Numbered from the stretch's first letter, positions 21,801 to 33,368 are shown. The stretch: DNA of 33,795 nucleotides from Hirudo medicinalis (GCA_011800805.1 MPNW01000932.1:7102-40896), one strand, 5' to 3'. Translations and numbers: made by a program. The notes: generated by a model not told the origin, from the sequence alone.

Positions 21801-24428
21801 ACATCGACGTCAACGTTCATCCGACAAAGAGCGAGGTGCACTTCCTGAACGAGGTGGAAATCTTCGATCAAATCCAACGGAAGCTCGACGTCTGCCTCCT
21901 CGGAGCCAACCAATCGAGGACCTACTTCACCCAGGTGAGTTGGACCTGGAGTGGCCTAATTAGCCTGAGAGTTGCATGGATCGTTAAGGACATTGGCATG
22001 TTCTACGGGCGGATTGTATTGTATTGTATCTGTTTATGCAATCGACAATAGCAAGTGGATAAGATGAATTTTACTCGCAATCCTAATATTTGGTAAATTA
22101 GCATATTTGGCAATAGGCAGCAAAGAAATATTCACTGCCTCTGACATTATGGATGGTGAACAAGTTCTTGCTTTGCCTTTTCCATGTGCAAGGATGATTT
22201 TATTAGGATTCCTCTCCTCGCAGACTCTGCTGCCCTCAGCAATCTCCGAAGAAGTGGAATCTCAAGAAACTCCGAAAAACCAGAAGAACAATCCACTGAA
22301 TTCAAGTTTCACAGTAAGAAGCGATTCAAAGACGAGGAAGTTGGACGCCTACTTTGTGCCCGATCTGACCGGAACCAAAGCTTCGGATGCCGAGAAGTCG
22401 ATCGTGCAGAACGATGATTCGTGCATGGCCGACCTTAGTCTCGCCTTTGAAAGGTGTTTGCTTTTGATCGTTAATGATTATGCAGTCTTCATCGTCACCA
22501 ATGACCTTGTTTGTTATTTATAGCAACCAAGATGAATCTGTAGTTTCCCCTAGAACTCCATCGATGTCGTCGTTAGCAGTGGACGAATTTGCCTCAAATA
22601 AATCCTTCGTTCTCTCGACTCCATCCACACCTACAACATCGTCATCAACACCGATCCCTGTTCCTCCCTCGACAATTGTCCCACCTTCGTCATCGTGGGT
22701 TCCCCCAGCAAAGAGGAGGAAGATCAGCCTGTCGAGCATCACCCAGCTTCAGAAGGAGATTGAATCTGATGCCCATGCTGGTCTGAGGCTACAATATTTA
22801 TTATATTTATTTATACAATATGCTTAAAAATTTTCTAATTTTGTGCTAATTATTTATTACTGTACCTAAATTATGTTAATGTAGTGCAAACTCCTCCCTC
22901 TAGGCGTTAAGGACATCCTGAAGAATTCCTCTTATGTTGGCTGCATTGATGGTGATTTGATGCTGCTACAGCATCTGACCAAGCTATACCTTGTCAACAT
23001 CAGGAAATTAAGGTCGCATTCATTTTCATAATCTTTGTGACCTGATTTTTGTAGCCAATTGTCTGGCTTGTAAAGTATTACCTAATTATTATTCATGATG
23101 GTTTTCTTGCGGCTTTGCAGCAAGGAATTGTTTTATCAGATTGCAATCTCCGATTTTGGGAACTTTGGTGTCATGAGATTATCGGTGAGTTTCAAAATTC
23201 AAGAAGATTTACTCGATTATTTCAATTTAATTTAATTCAATTATTACATATTAATTTTAATCATTAATTATCAATTGTTGTGTAATAAAATAAATAAACA
23301 TCCTATTATTATTGTTTTGTTTTTAGTAATTATTAACCTGGTAATCGTTTATAAGTACTACTTGCCTTCAGGAACCTGTGTCGATATTCGAGCTGTCGAT
23401 GTTGGCCCTCGAAGACCCAGAAAGTGGTTGGACTCCCGGCGACGGTCCAAAGGAGGAACTGTCAAAGTTCGTGGTCGACCTCCTCAAGTCAAAGTCAGAA
23501 ATGCTCTGGGATTATTTCTCTCTTCAAATAAGTCGGGTGGGTGGAGTTTCAGGGTTTGTTGATGCTATTGATTGGTCGAGTGTGCTGATTGTGCACGAAT
23601 TACAGGATGGTGACCTCTGCACTTTGCCCATGTTGCTTGACAATCATGTGCCTCATCTTGATGACCTTCCAAAGTTTATCATCAGATTGGCCACCGAGGT
23701 AAGTTTGAGTGACGAAACTGAATGCGACTAATTTTATTTTTATAATCTTCTCATTAGTGATGTGTTTGCGATCATCCGCTCCCTTATGGTCAATTTAACC
23801 TGTCTTACTATTTACTACAGTCAGTTATTTGTTCACAAGTTATTCTCACTTCAACCTCTTCTCAGGTTGACTGGGAAAAGGAAAAAAACTGTTTCAAAAC
23901 CCTGGCCATTGAGCTGAGCCAATTTTATACTTTGAAAAAAGAGTTCTGCCAACCACAAAAACAAAATGCTGGCAAGGTCACTGGTGGAGTGAATTCAAAA
24001 GCTCCCTTGGAGGAATTGGATTTGAGTGAGGACGAGGAAGATGAATCCAAGATGGACGTGTCTCACGATGATATTTTGGAACAGTGTAATCTTAAAGATA
24101 NAAGGTCACTGGTGGAGTGAATTCAAAAGCTCCCTTGGAGGAATTGGATTTGAGTGAGGACGAGGAAGATGAATCCAAGATGGACGTGTCTCACGATGAT
24201 ATTTTGGAACAGTGTAATCTTAAAGATAATACAGATAAACAGCCTGAAGCCTCGTCGTCTAAAAACGAAAGTGAAAGTGGGGATTCCAATTGGAAATGGA
24301 TGATAGAGCATGCCATCTATCCTGCAGTCAAGTCCAGCTTCGCCCCTCCGAAGAAATTTGCCAACAATGGAAGTTTACTTCAGCTGGCGAACCTCCCTGA
24401 TCTGTACAAAGTTTTTGAGAGATGTTGA
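18864..24428 (+). CDS. MLH1: DNA mismatch repair protein MLH1
   Basis: Seventeen exons: 18864-18979, 19155-19245, 19423-19595, 19805-19877, 20031-20122, 20326-20368, 20595-20683, 21062-21174, 21484-21577, 21781-21934, 22224-22453, 22524-22780, 22904-23012, 23121-23184, 23372-23536, 23606-23698, 23866-24428. MutL homologue that pairs with PMS2-type partners in the nucleus to process mismatches marked by MutS proteins. N-terminal GHKL ATPase: AIKEMLEN with catalytic Glu34 and Mg-binding Asn38, QDNGCGIK (Asp63), [25 protein letters not shown]. Then [14 protein letters not shown], a Ser/Pro/Thr-rich linker with KLDAYF, and the dimerisation domain ending in the family signature [12 protein letters not shown]. 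The last exon is broken as assembled: 127 bp (23974-24100) are repeated after an N at 24101, shifting frame to an early stop. With one copy and the N removed the protein is 796 aa (human 756). Confidence 0.96.
20130..20205. repeat. GAT/GGT microsatellite
   Basis: ATGGTGATGATGG-type repeats in MLH1 intron 5. Confidence 0.85.
21583..21720. repeat. GAT/ATG-rich microsatellite
   Basis: GATGATGATGTT and ATGATGGTGATT repeats, interrupted by unique sequence, in MLH1 intron 9. Confidence 0.8.
23974..24228. repeat. Exact 127-bp tandem duplication around a single N (assembly artefact)
   Basis: 23974-24100 is repeated exactly at 24102-24228 with one N at 24101. The total insertion of 128 nt breaks the MLH1 frame. 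It is best read as an unmerged contig overlap. Confidence 0.93.
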
Positions 24429-24880
24429 TAATTATTATAATGATGATGATGATGATTGAAGAAGTTTCTTTTGAGTTGTCCCAACAAAATAATTTTCCAT
24501 ATTTTTCATACTTTGTCCTATTTAATCATTTGTGTGCACGTATGTTGTGCATATATTTAATGGAAGCCTAGTGCTTCCTGTTATTACTGCTGAGAAATTG
24601 CAAAGGTCTCTGCCTATAATAATGAAATTATTGATAGCTTCGGTAATTTGGCCAGATAATACTGAAGTGGCATGGGCATGGTGAAGACATATGGGTCTAT
24701 TTTCTTGAGCTTTTCAACTTTGAATGCACATCAACAGGATATGAATTGATTTTGCAAAATTTGAGAGCAAAATATATATGGATAGGATTGGCTGAGTTTC
24801 TTTTTTGAATTATAGATATAGCATATAAATTACCTAAAATATGAAAACTATTTCTGAACATTCATATGAAAACCAGAGAG
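24429..24880. other. Convergent intergenic region MLH1 / SLC6
   Basis: The MLH1 3' UTR begins here, with a short ATG repeat at 24441-24458. Beyond it is AT-rich DNA with no gene I can support. The minus-strand SLC6 3' UTR lies towards the right end. Confidence 0.6.
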
Positions 24881-25135
24881 GAAAAAGATTCAGCTCGTCA
24901 AAGAGTTGTGTCACGGGATGACTCTGTATATTTGCTTCTCGCTAGAGGATGTGGAGCTGCGCCATCCTCGTGAATTTGATCTCTTTGTGATATCACCCTT
25001 ATCTTTGNGAAAAAGATTCAGCTCGTCAAAGAGTTGTGTCACGGGATGACTCTGTATATTTGCTTCTCGCTAGAGGATGTGGAGCTGCGCCATCCTCGTG
25101 AATTTGATCTCTTTGTGATATCACCCTTATCTTTG
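24881..25135. repeat. Second exact 127-bp duplication around a single N (assembly artefact)
   Basis: 24881-25007 is repeated exactly at 25009-25135 with one N at 25008. The right-hand copy holds the last SLC6 codons and the stop (25028-25026, minus). The left-hand copy repeats those codons downstream of the stop, so the reading frame is not harmed. Confidence 0.93.
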
Positions 25136-28100
25136 GATTTTCTATATCCGGATCTTCAATATCGGGATCCGCTACGTCGGGATCTTCTACGTCTGGATTC
25201 TCAGCGGCATCCCCTGGATTTTCCTCAGCCGAGGCTTCATCATCAGACTCATCCGGCCTCTGTACTACCTTGAAGCCGTCACCTTGGTAACCCTGGTTTA
25301 CGTTGCCCTTGACAACCATGTCGTAAACTTCGTCAGTGGTGACGACACCGTTGTCGGTCGCCACCACCACCGCCAAGTTCACGTCCCCGTTGAAAATGGC
25401 GTCTCTGACAATCGAGGCTTTGCTCTGCTGTCGACTGAAGGATTCTTTAGCAGAAGTCTTTCTAATCTTGTTTGCTTTTGTATGGGTCGGTTCGACTTTC
25501 GTTTGGTAGCGACCCGACCTATTTTCATCCATTGAGGGCCCCAGTCGTCCGTTGGACTTGATGTGATCTTCAGTACCTGTGAAAAAAGGTTAAGTGATAT
25601 GTTGGTTAGTTAAGACTTTTGGGCTTATAAATTCTTCTAAGAGGCAGATAACACCTTAGGATAGTTAAATAATACATCTAGGTCAGGAATTCCGAAGTCT
25701 CACCTGGCAACCACCTCTCCTGCAGTAGTGGAATATTCCGAACGACGGTAGTAGCAGCAGCGGTAGGCCTACAATGAGCCATACCATTATCTCCGATTGG
25801 AGTGGGTATAGGTAGTTACCGAAGAAAAGACTAAGTGGCTCGTGATTCATAGCCATGAGGATTGTCAGTATCTGTTTACGGTTTCGTATCGTTGGTTACA
25901 AGTAAAGTTAATACCGATGCAATAATAATGTAATCGTATCTTTAATCATCTAATCGTTTAATGAACATTTCCAACTGACCTACCAAGATGGCAAGGGGTG
26001 ACACAACCATCCACGTGATTCTGTAATAGACGCTTGGCTTGTGTCCTAACATCAGCTGTATATCTTCAGATAGCTTATCGTAGCCTGGGTATAATTAAAA
26101 CTATTCCAATTACTTCACTAGTGAAATAATAACAAGCTTGAAAGAATAAATTTGAGGAAATTAACAAAATATTATTTCAAAATGATGAGAAAAAATTGAA
26201 CAAACAACTCTGGTTAACCATAAACGTAGTTTAGAGAAAGAATCTCCAGTAGACCAACGACGAGTAGTGGGAATCCACAAATGGATGAATCCACGAGGTG
26301 AAGAAGATAAAAGCCGCCCTGATTAAATTCTCTTAGTTATTGCATCTTAATCCATTTATATTTATACCAACATAAGCAAATTCATATCCACATATGTTTA
26401 TATTTTTATATTATGCTAATTGTGAGAATGAAGGCGTATTACACACATCTAGTGGCTAATTGGGGGATGGAAATTTAATAGAACGCAAATTGACTTCTTG
26501 CTTAAATTTACTCATAAGTTTAAGTCACTTTCAGCAATTAATGTACATGGAATCTCTCTTCTAGCATTTATCGTTAGAATTAGAAAGGACACATTTGGCC
26601 TCTTCAGGTTGAACAATCCAAAACTTACGTTGGAGATCAAGGGTAGACTCAGAAGACAAAAAATGAAGCAGACTGCAAAGATGAATGCGATTCTTTTTTT
26701 TTGTGGATGTCTCAGAGTTGGAAATTCATCCGTAAAGGCAGAGAAAAAGCACTCCGTCATAGAGAGCTGAAACAAAAATATTTTTTAGTCAGAATAAAAA
26801 GCAGAAAATCATGCAGCGTTTGCAATCAAGTCCAACTGTCGATCCGAGCCCTAGCGACACCATCGTCAAATAAAATAGGCAGCTCCACAATGGAGTAACT
26901 GGCAGGACATCAAGACACTCCGGGTAGATGATGAAGATCAGACCAAGATCTGATTAAAAGTTAACCTGATATTTAAATAATGACTAAGATCTAGACGAGA
27001 ATCATTCACTGAATTATTATTATTATAAGTAAACAAACCAGTCGTTGTAACTTCAAGAACTGATGTATTCTTCCGCCACGCCAAATGGCCAAGAATGGAA
27101 AACACGGCAAATCCACCGTATAAGCTGGTTGCACAATTGATTGTTGTCAAAATAATGGCATCCCTTTGCAGAAGACAATCAAGGATTAATGTTTATTTGT
27201 TCTACAAACTTATCATGTCTACAGTTTTCTTATAATTTATTAAATTTAATATTTATAGTATTATTGCCATTAATATTTTTACTGTGATATGTAACTAACC
27301 TGAAACAATTGTTATGAAAGTCATTGTAACTAGCTATAGCTATGAGGCTACCTGTACAGGTGCCCAAAGATATGAACACCTGGATGACTGCATCAATCCA
27401 CACCTAGTTATATTTATAACGACAACAAATTCATATATAAGCATATATAAAGAACAATTAAAATTTATTCCAGTCATAATTATTGCTTACTTTTGCATCT
27501 TTGATTCTGGACCAATCAGGTATTATGTAAAATAAGATTCCTTCTCTTGCCCCCTCTAAGGTCACGCCCCTAATTAGCATAACTGTCAACATGATATAAG
27601 GAAATATGGAAGTAAAGTAGGCCACCTAAAAATAAAACGTTAAATATTTGGCTCAGCTTAATTTGTGACCTTTGAACCTGACCTTTCCGAGGTTAGAGAT
27701 GCCCTTAATGAGTGCGAGGAAAATGATGAGCCAGGAAATCGACAAACACAGAGCCAGTTGCCAGACGACAATTCCAATCTCTTCAAAACCATCTGACATC
27801 TGAAGCACTTTTCTACTGATTTAACAAATGCAATTTCGACATTAAGGAAAATAGATAATAAATCAAATGGCGTTTGTATGTCTTTGCCTTGTTGGCAAGC
27901 TTCTGAAAAATATAAGCGTTTTAAAAAGCCCAATCAGGTAAGTGCTTCCATCAGACGACGTGAGTTGACCAAAGCTACTGCATTTTAAAAGCAGACATCA
28001 GGAACATCGACTCAACTCACTAAAAATATTCCTCAATTGGAGTCTTCATCTCTGATTTCGACATCGTCAAGTTGTTCTTGATTACGAGCGTTTCGTTTGC

Positions 28101-29582
28101 TGACAAAAAAAATAATTTGACCTTGAGACTCTTGGAAATCGAGTCTGGTTTTGATAATGTCGGATGAGTTAACACAAATTACTTGGCTTATTGGCAGCAA
28201 CATTTATACATTTGTATTATGTTTTTATTGAGCCAAACAAACAAAAAATACTGAAGTGTAATATTAAAAGCATTAACAATCAATGACTCTAGGTTAACAG
28301 CCCTAAATGCCTAACGTCAACAAGTTAGTCTGTGAATAACACGTCCTTACATTTAAAATGTCTCAATATGAGTGGTTTATCACACAGACATTAGTCTACT
28401 TAAACCACTACAAATTAATGTTATGTTATGTGTGTTCCCTTTGACTAGCATAATGTAGCAATGTAACATTGTAGACATAATGTACATAATGTAGATATCA
28501 AGTAACAAATAAGAACCCATGAAATACTAACTGTTAAACTCGTTTGGAGTAGCACAGCGATGAGTATTCCAGTCATTTCCACACTCCATCCAAGGCAGTG
28601 AAAAGGTGAAGGATAAATACAAAGAGTACAGAGACCATGCCACAATGACATTGTAGTAGCAGCTGATGACAGCTCCAGACGTGATCATTGTGAATCCAAG
28701 ACCTTGTAATATTTTTATAATTATATTTATATATATTTGTTTTGTAATTGTATTTCAATTTATTTACAAGTAAAGAAACAGCCATAGTGAGTATCTTGGG
28801 TTCGCCTCCCAGCTAGGGTCACCATAATCGCCCTCAAGAATAGAAGCTGTCTGAATGGTTCACAAAAGTACCTCTGACATTATTGCTGTGCTGTGCATTA
28901 GTGTAACCATCCCTATTCCTATTATAATTTGTTCATTTATTCATTATTATTTGTCAATCCGAAATGGAAATTGACGTAGGAAGACCATTACAAGGTCATT
29001 TGTGCGTAAATATAAGTATCGTAGATGCAATAATAACATAAATATCATAATTTGTCTCAATGAAAGAGACGACGTAAAAAAAAGAAGAAACCTTTGAATA
29101 AAATACTGAACTTCCATACTGTTAGAGGTCCAACACTTGCAAACTGACCAACGGAAAGTTCCAAGAAGTACATTGGCATTCCAACCAGTGCCATCATCAC
29201 GAGGTAGCATATCACGAATGTTCCTAAGAAAATATTTTTCAAAAAATTGCTACATTTGGCTTAAAATATCTTTTTGTAGTTCGTCCTTTTGCTAGGACGT
29301 TTTCATATGACTAGACCCAATCCAAAATAGATAGAACGTACCCATTTTTTGGTGATATCTCAACTAATATGTTATGAAAATTATTCAAATTATAGTATGT
29401 TACTTAAATAACATAAGTAATAGTGCTTCAAAAGTTACGTTTTGAATTTGGTGAATTGTACCTCCGCCATTTTTGCGGCACAGATATGGAAATCTCCAAG
29501 TATTTCCAAGTCCTACAGCCGCTCCCAAGCAGACCAGAATGAAGTCAGCTTTTTTCTTCCATCTGATACGTTCTGCGGCCAT
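25026..29582 (-). CDS. SLC6 sodium/chloride-dependent amino-acid or neurotransmitter transporter
   Basis: Fourteen exons: 29582-29462, 29223-29092, 28702-28532, 28099-28021, 27815-27683, 27625-27491, 27403-27300, 27163-27039, 26949-26837, 26766-26629, 26318-26219, 26084-25984, 25871-25704, 25576-25026. The twelve-helix SLC6 fold is clear: [19 protein letters not shown] (TM1), the loop-2 Cys pair with NET and NLT glycosylation sites, [29 protein letters not shown]. Gly in TM1, where monoamine carriers have Asp, points to an amino-acid-type substrate (GABA/glycine-like group). Residues that bind chloride in GAT1 appear kept (TM2 Tyr, Gln and Ser of VIQVFIS, Asn and Ser of INCATS). The usual TM8 LGxDSQF reads LGLGSTL, replacing the Na2-site Asp. 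In the last exon, DDWGP and NRSGRY of one motif lie in different frames. The tail has four [DN]PD[VI]x repeats and ends DTTL, a class I PDZ ligand. About 723 aa if one base is missing. The exact substrate cannot be told. Confidence 0.9.
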
Positions 29583-30528
29583 TATTTCTGAGGATGGATG
29601 TTGAGAGTTAAGAGGAACTAGCTAGGAATCGAACCGGGTTTGTTCGGGTTGACGTTTTTTGTGGCTGTTGTGATTTTTGAATAATTTTAAAAAAATGCAC
29701 GTGGATATGATTCATATGTCGTGTATGAACAATGACGTTGAGATAGATAAATGGATGAATAACAATGTTAAACCAATTGTTATAACAATTGCGCGCCATT
29801 ATCATTATCATCATCGTCAACGTAATCTTAAGATGTAACATACTTATATAAGAGCTATTAAAAATTTGACTAGTAAAAGCAAACTAATATTAATAATAAT
29901 AATAAAAAATAAACAGCATAATAATATTTAACAACGCGGACAATTACGTCCAATCTTGCGACGATAAGATTGCTCCATAACTCATCCACTTCATTCCATT
30001 CCAAATCCCATCCAGCCTTCCATTAAGCTTCCTGGTCAGATTTTCCCGATCGGTTCCAGCTCCTGCTGTTGCTGCTGATAGCTGCTCAGCGCAGGCGCTA
30101 CGCCATGCGTTAGCGCATTGCAGAGAAGAGACGCCAAAAGACTGGGATGTCTTTCAATGGTTTTCTGGTCTTCTGGTGTTCATGATACCCACTGAGGTCT
30201 TGTTTTGTTTATGTTTTTTGACAGAATTTCTTCATTGCTGTTGACAGGCGATTGTATTTTGAATATCGTAGCATTATTATTGCAGTCGCAAAAGGAAATT
30301 GGAGTATTTTCGAGAATCTAATATTGTCGATGATAGGATTTTATTAACAAATTGTAAAATTATTTTATGAAAATAATCAAGAACCATCAACAACCGCAGA
30401 ATTTGTTTTTATAAAAGATTCTTTGTTGACAAAGGAGGACAAACTATGTTAATGTTAAACTAAATTCATTAAAAACTAACCAATAGGAGTTGATTACATA
30501 GTCGATTAATTAATAATTAATTATAATC
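29583..30528. promoter_or_regulatory. Divergent interval between SLC6 and synaptogyrin
   Basis: 946 bp between two start codons on opposite strands. On the minus strand a strong 3' splice site (CATCCATCCTCAG, AG at 29589-29588) lies just before the SLC6 ATG, so an upstream SLC6 exon is likely in this interval. A GC-rich island at 30085-30125 has GCGCAGGCGC (30089-30098), close to the NRF-1 consensus, and a nearby ATGCGTTAGCGCAT imperfect palindrome. Everything else is AT-rich. Confidence 0.45.
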
Positions 30529-33368
30529 ATGGACGGGGGCGGAGCCTACGGAGCTGGAAAAGCTACTGGAACTTTTAGCGTGTTAACCTTCCTTAAGAAA
30601 CCACAAGTTATTTTAAGAATCGTTTCGCTGGTGAGTCATTCTGTGATTAATTTCAAGTTTAATTAACAATATTTTTATGATGTTATTCATTTACAATTGA
30701 TTTGAAATCTTGGAAAATTATAAAGTCTCAATATTGATAAACAGATTGGCTCATCGTAATTTTTACATTCTATAGTGAAATGAAATACAGGTAATACAGT
30801 ATTTACAGCAAACTTTACATTTGCTATTGAATTATTATTTCTTGATCGGAAAAATGACACTTCATCCCAGAGAATGTATTTGATGTGACGATGGTTATGA
30901 TGACATGGTGATGTTAATAAACGTGCCAACGTTTCAAATTATTTAAATAATCTTATAAAGCTAATTAAAATGTAATTTATCTTAAATATAATTTTTATTA
31001 AATATAAAAAATATATTAAAAAAGTCGAAAATCATACATCTCACCTCATCAGCCTCAATCATCGCTCATTCCCTTCGTTAAGTTCTCAAACAAATTCTTT
31101 CACTTCGTGGTTTTAATGCCATCACAATCCGAGCCTCAATGCATCTGCAGGTTGGCGTCTGTTTACTTACCAGGCGCCATCTTTGTTTACACAAGATCAC
31201 GTGACGGCCGCCATTTTCAATAGACCTCAGTGGAATGTTAAGCTATGAAATCGGTTTGAAAAAAGATGATCGACGAAAAAAAAAAGAAAATGGAATATTT
31301 GTTTGGAATGGATGTTGTTTATTTATGATTTATTTATTAATTTGCTTGAACAAAATAATTACAGTGCTTTGGACATCATTCTCGTTGTCTTCATCATCAG
31401 CATCGCTAGAATACTGTTTTACTATTTTTATAACAATTTAATAGTTACAACCGTTATCATCTTCATCATATATATATTATAGAATCATTATCGCCGTAGC
31501 ATCATCATCATCATCATCATCTTATTCTTCTTCCTCACGCGAGACTACAGAGGTAGAGTCGATCAATAGAGACCGCTGTTTCCAATTCTTGATCCCCGTA
31601 ATTCTGCTGAACCTGATGAGGAGTTGCTTGTGGGTGGGTGGATGAATGAATGAGTGAGTAGATGGAGGAATGCATGAGTGGAGAGGTGGGTGGGATAGAT
31701 GGGTGGATGAATGGATAGGAAATGGATTTAAACGTGAACAAATGAAAGGGATTCTACATGACTAGCAAATACGGGTTGAATTTAGTCTTTCAAGCTGGGA
31801 ATATGCAGTGAAGGCAGATGTAAGGAAGACAAACATCAAATAGCGGCAGATTCTCATCGATTTGTGACTGTAATGTCTTTTTTCCATGAAAATATTCCGA
31901 TTATAATAATTAAAGATTATTAATTATAACACAATAATTATTAAAGAATGTAATTTATCAATGAAAAATAATATTTTAAAATTAATTTCATAATGTCATC
32001 CACTGGATATCACAACATTACATACGCTGATAGCGCCAAAATATCCTTCAAGTTAAAGTATCTCTGAATAAATTGTGACACTTAAAATTTTCCAAAGAAA
32101 TAGCTGTACGAGCAATCAAGCTTGCCCTTGGAAAAGGCGCTAAATAAATGGCCACGCGCCTCTGCAAATTGCGCCGTATAAATGGAAGTACTATTCCCAC
32201 TATTGAAATTTAAATTGTATCTCTTTTGTCTAGTTCTTCGCCATCATAGTATTTGGCTGCATATCGGATCAGGGCTGGGAAGGAGAGAACCATTGCAGGT
32301 ACAACGGGGATCAAAACGCGTGCGGATTTGGAACCGTAGTTGGGGTGGTGGCTTTCTTGGGTCTCTTGGCACTACTTGGAGTTGATTTCATGTTCGAAAA
32401 CCTGAGCAGTATCCAGCATAGAAAGTATGCTGTTTACGCTGATATGGGGTTCTCTGGTGAGTTTAGTCGGATGGTTGTGGAATAAGTTGATTAAGATTTT
32501 GTTTGATACGTTTGCAAACGTGTTTTACCAACAATGTTGCTAATACCGGCCACATTATTTAAGAAATGAAAATAAATCATTTTAAAATTTCTAGTGGATG
32601 CTTCGAGGAGGCAATGTTCTCCAAATTTGTAATGCTTTTCTTGTAATGCTATTTTTCAAATAAAATATTATAAAATAGTTCTTTTACAATAATAATAAAT
32701 TATAATAATAAACCGCTTAACTGTAGCAGTAACTGTTAGCAAAACCTAATGGTGGTGTTCTCACGATGACCACAGTTAATGGATAGCAAACATTCCTTCA
32801 CAGGCTTGTGGACTTTCTTTTGGTTCGTCAACTTCTGCTACTTGACAGACGCTTGGAGACGAACGGCTGCTGAGGAGAGCGACAGAGGAGAAAGTGGAGT
32901 GGAAGCAGCCATTGTATTTTCTTTCTTCTCCATCGGAACATTTGTGAGTTTTTTTTATGTATGGTATCATGATTTGATAGGGCAAGTTTAAAGTTAAACA
33001 GGACAAAGTGAGTTTAATGTAAATGTTAGCCTCGTTCCAGACTTCACATTTGCAGAAATTTAATAAGATCATCTTTCAATTCTTAGGCAGGCATAACGGC
33101 TCTCGCAGTGATGAGATACAGGAAAGGAGTCAGTGAACCATTTTCTGCTGGGTATGACCCTGATGTCTTGAGTCCAGGAAAGCAAACCCAGCCGCCACAA
33201 CCAGCTCAACCACAGAGCGGCACAAACTTTGGAGGATCAGGAATGCCACAAAATCCTTTCCCCTCGTATCCCCAACAGGGCCAACCTGACCCGTTTAGGC
33301 CTACGCCTTTTTCGGGTCAGGATCAGAGACCAATGGGAGGAGGAGATTTTCAGCCAGTGACCTATTAA
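30529..33368 (+). CDS. SYNGR: Synaptogyrin
   Basis: Four exons: 30529-30630, 32234-32456, 32804-32943, 33087-33368; 248 aa. It is a four-pass MARVEL-domain protein of synaptic and other secretory vesicles, with both ends in the cytosol. The N-terminus MDGGGAYGAGKATGTFSVL matches the synaptogyrin start. TM1 FFAIIVFGCIS is followed by a lumenal loop with the conserved Cys pair (HCRYN, NACGFG). TM2 is VVGVVAFLGLLALLGVDF, TM3 GLWTFFWFVNFCYLTDAW and TM4 AAIVFSFFSIGTFAGITALA. The cytosolic tail is Pro/Gln/Gly-rich with few Tyr, unlike the Tyr-rich vertebrate tail. All phases fit and the length is normal. The first intron is 1.6 kb and contains a cluster of promoter-type motifs at 31173-31217 and a SINE tail. 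Which synaptogyrin paralogue it matches cannot be told. Confidence 0.94.
31499..31525. repeat. ATC microsatellite
   Basis: CATCATCATCATC repeat in synaptogyrin intron 1. Confidence 0.8.
31628..31722. repeat. GGAT/GAAT tetranucleotide-type repeat
   Basis: Degenerate GGTG, GGAT and GAAT units (for example GGGTGGATGAATGAATGAG) in synaptogyrin intron 1. Confidence 0.8.
32104..32196 (+). mobile_element. SINE copy D (tail part)
   Basis: GCCCTTGGAAAAGGCGCTAA then ATAAATGGCCACGCGCCTCT, ending TTGCGCCGTATAAATGGAAG. It matches the second half of copy B and the tail at 6479-6525. It lies directly before synaptogyrin exon 2. Confidence 0.55.

Noticed and set aside
23974..24228. The 127-bp repeat as a real exon duplication in MLH1
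   Set aside because: Exact identity, a single intervening N, loss of frame and a second duplication of identical length nearby all point to assembly.
27945..28000. Possible extra SLC6 exon ([10 protein letters not shown]...)
   Set aside because: The acceptor at 27816 joins exon 4 in phase and gives the expected [10 protein letters not shown]; the extra exon would add an early stop.
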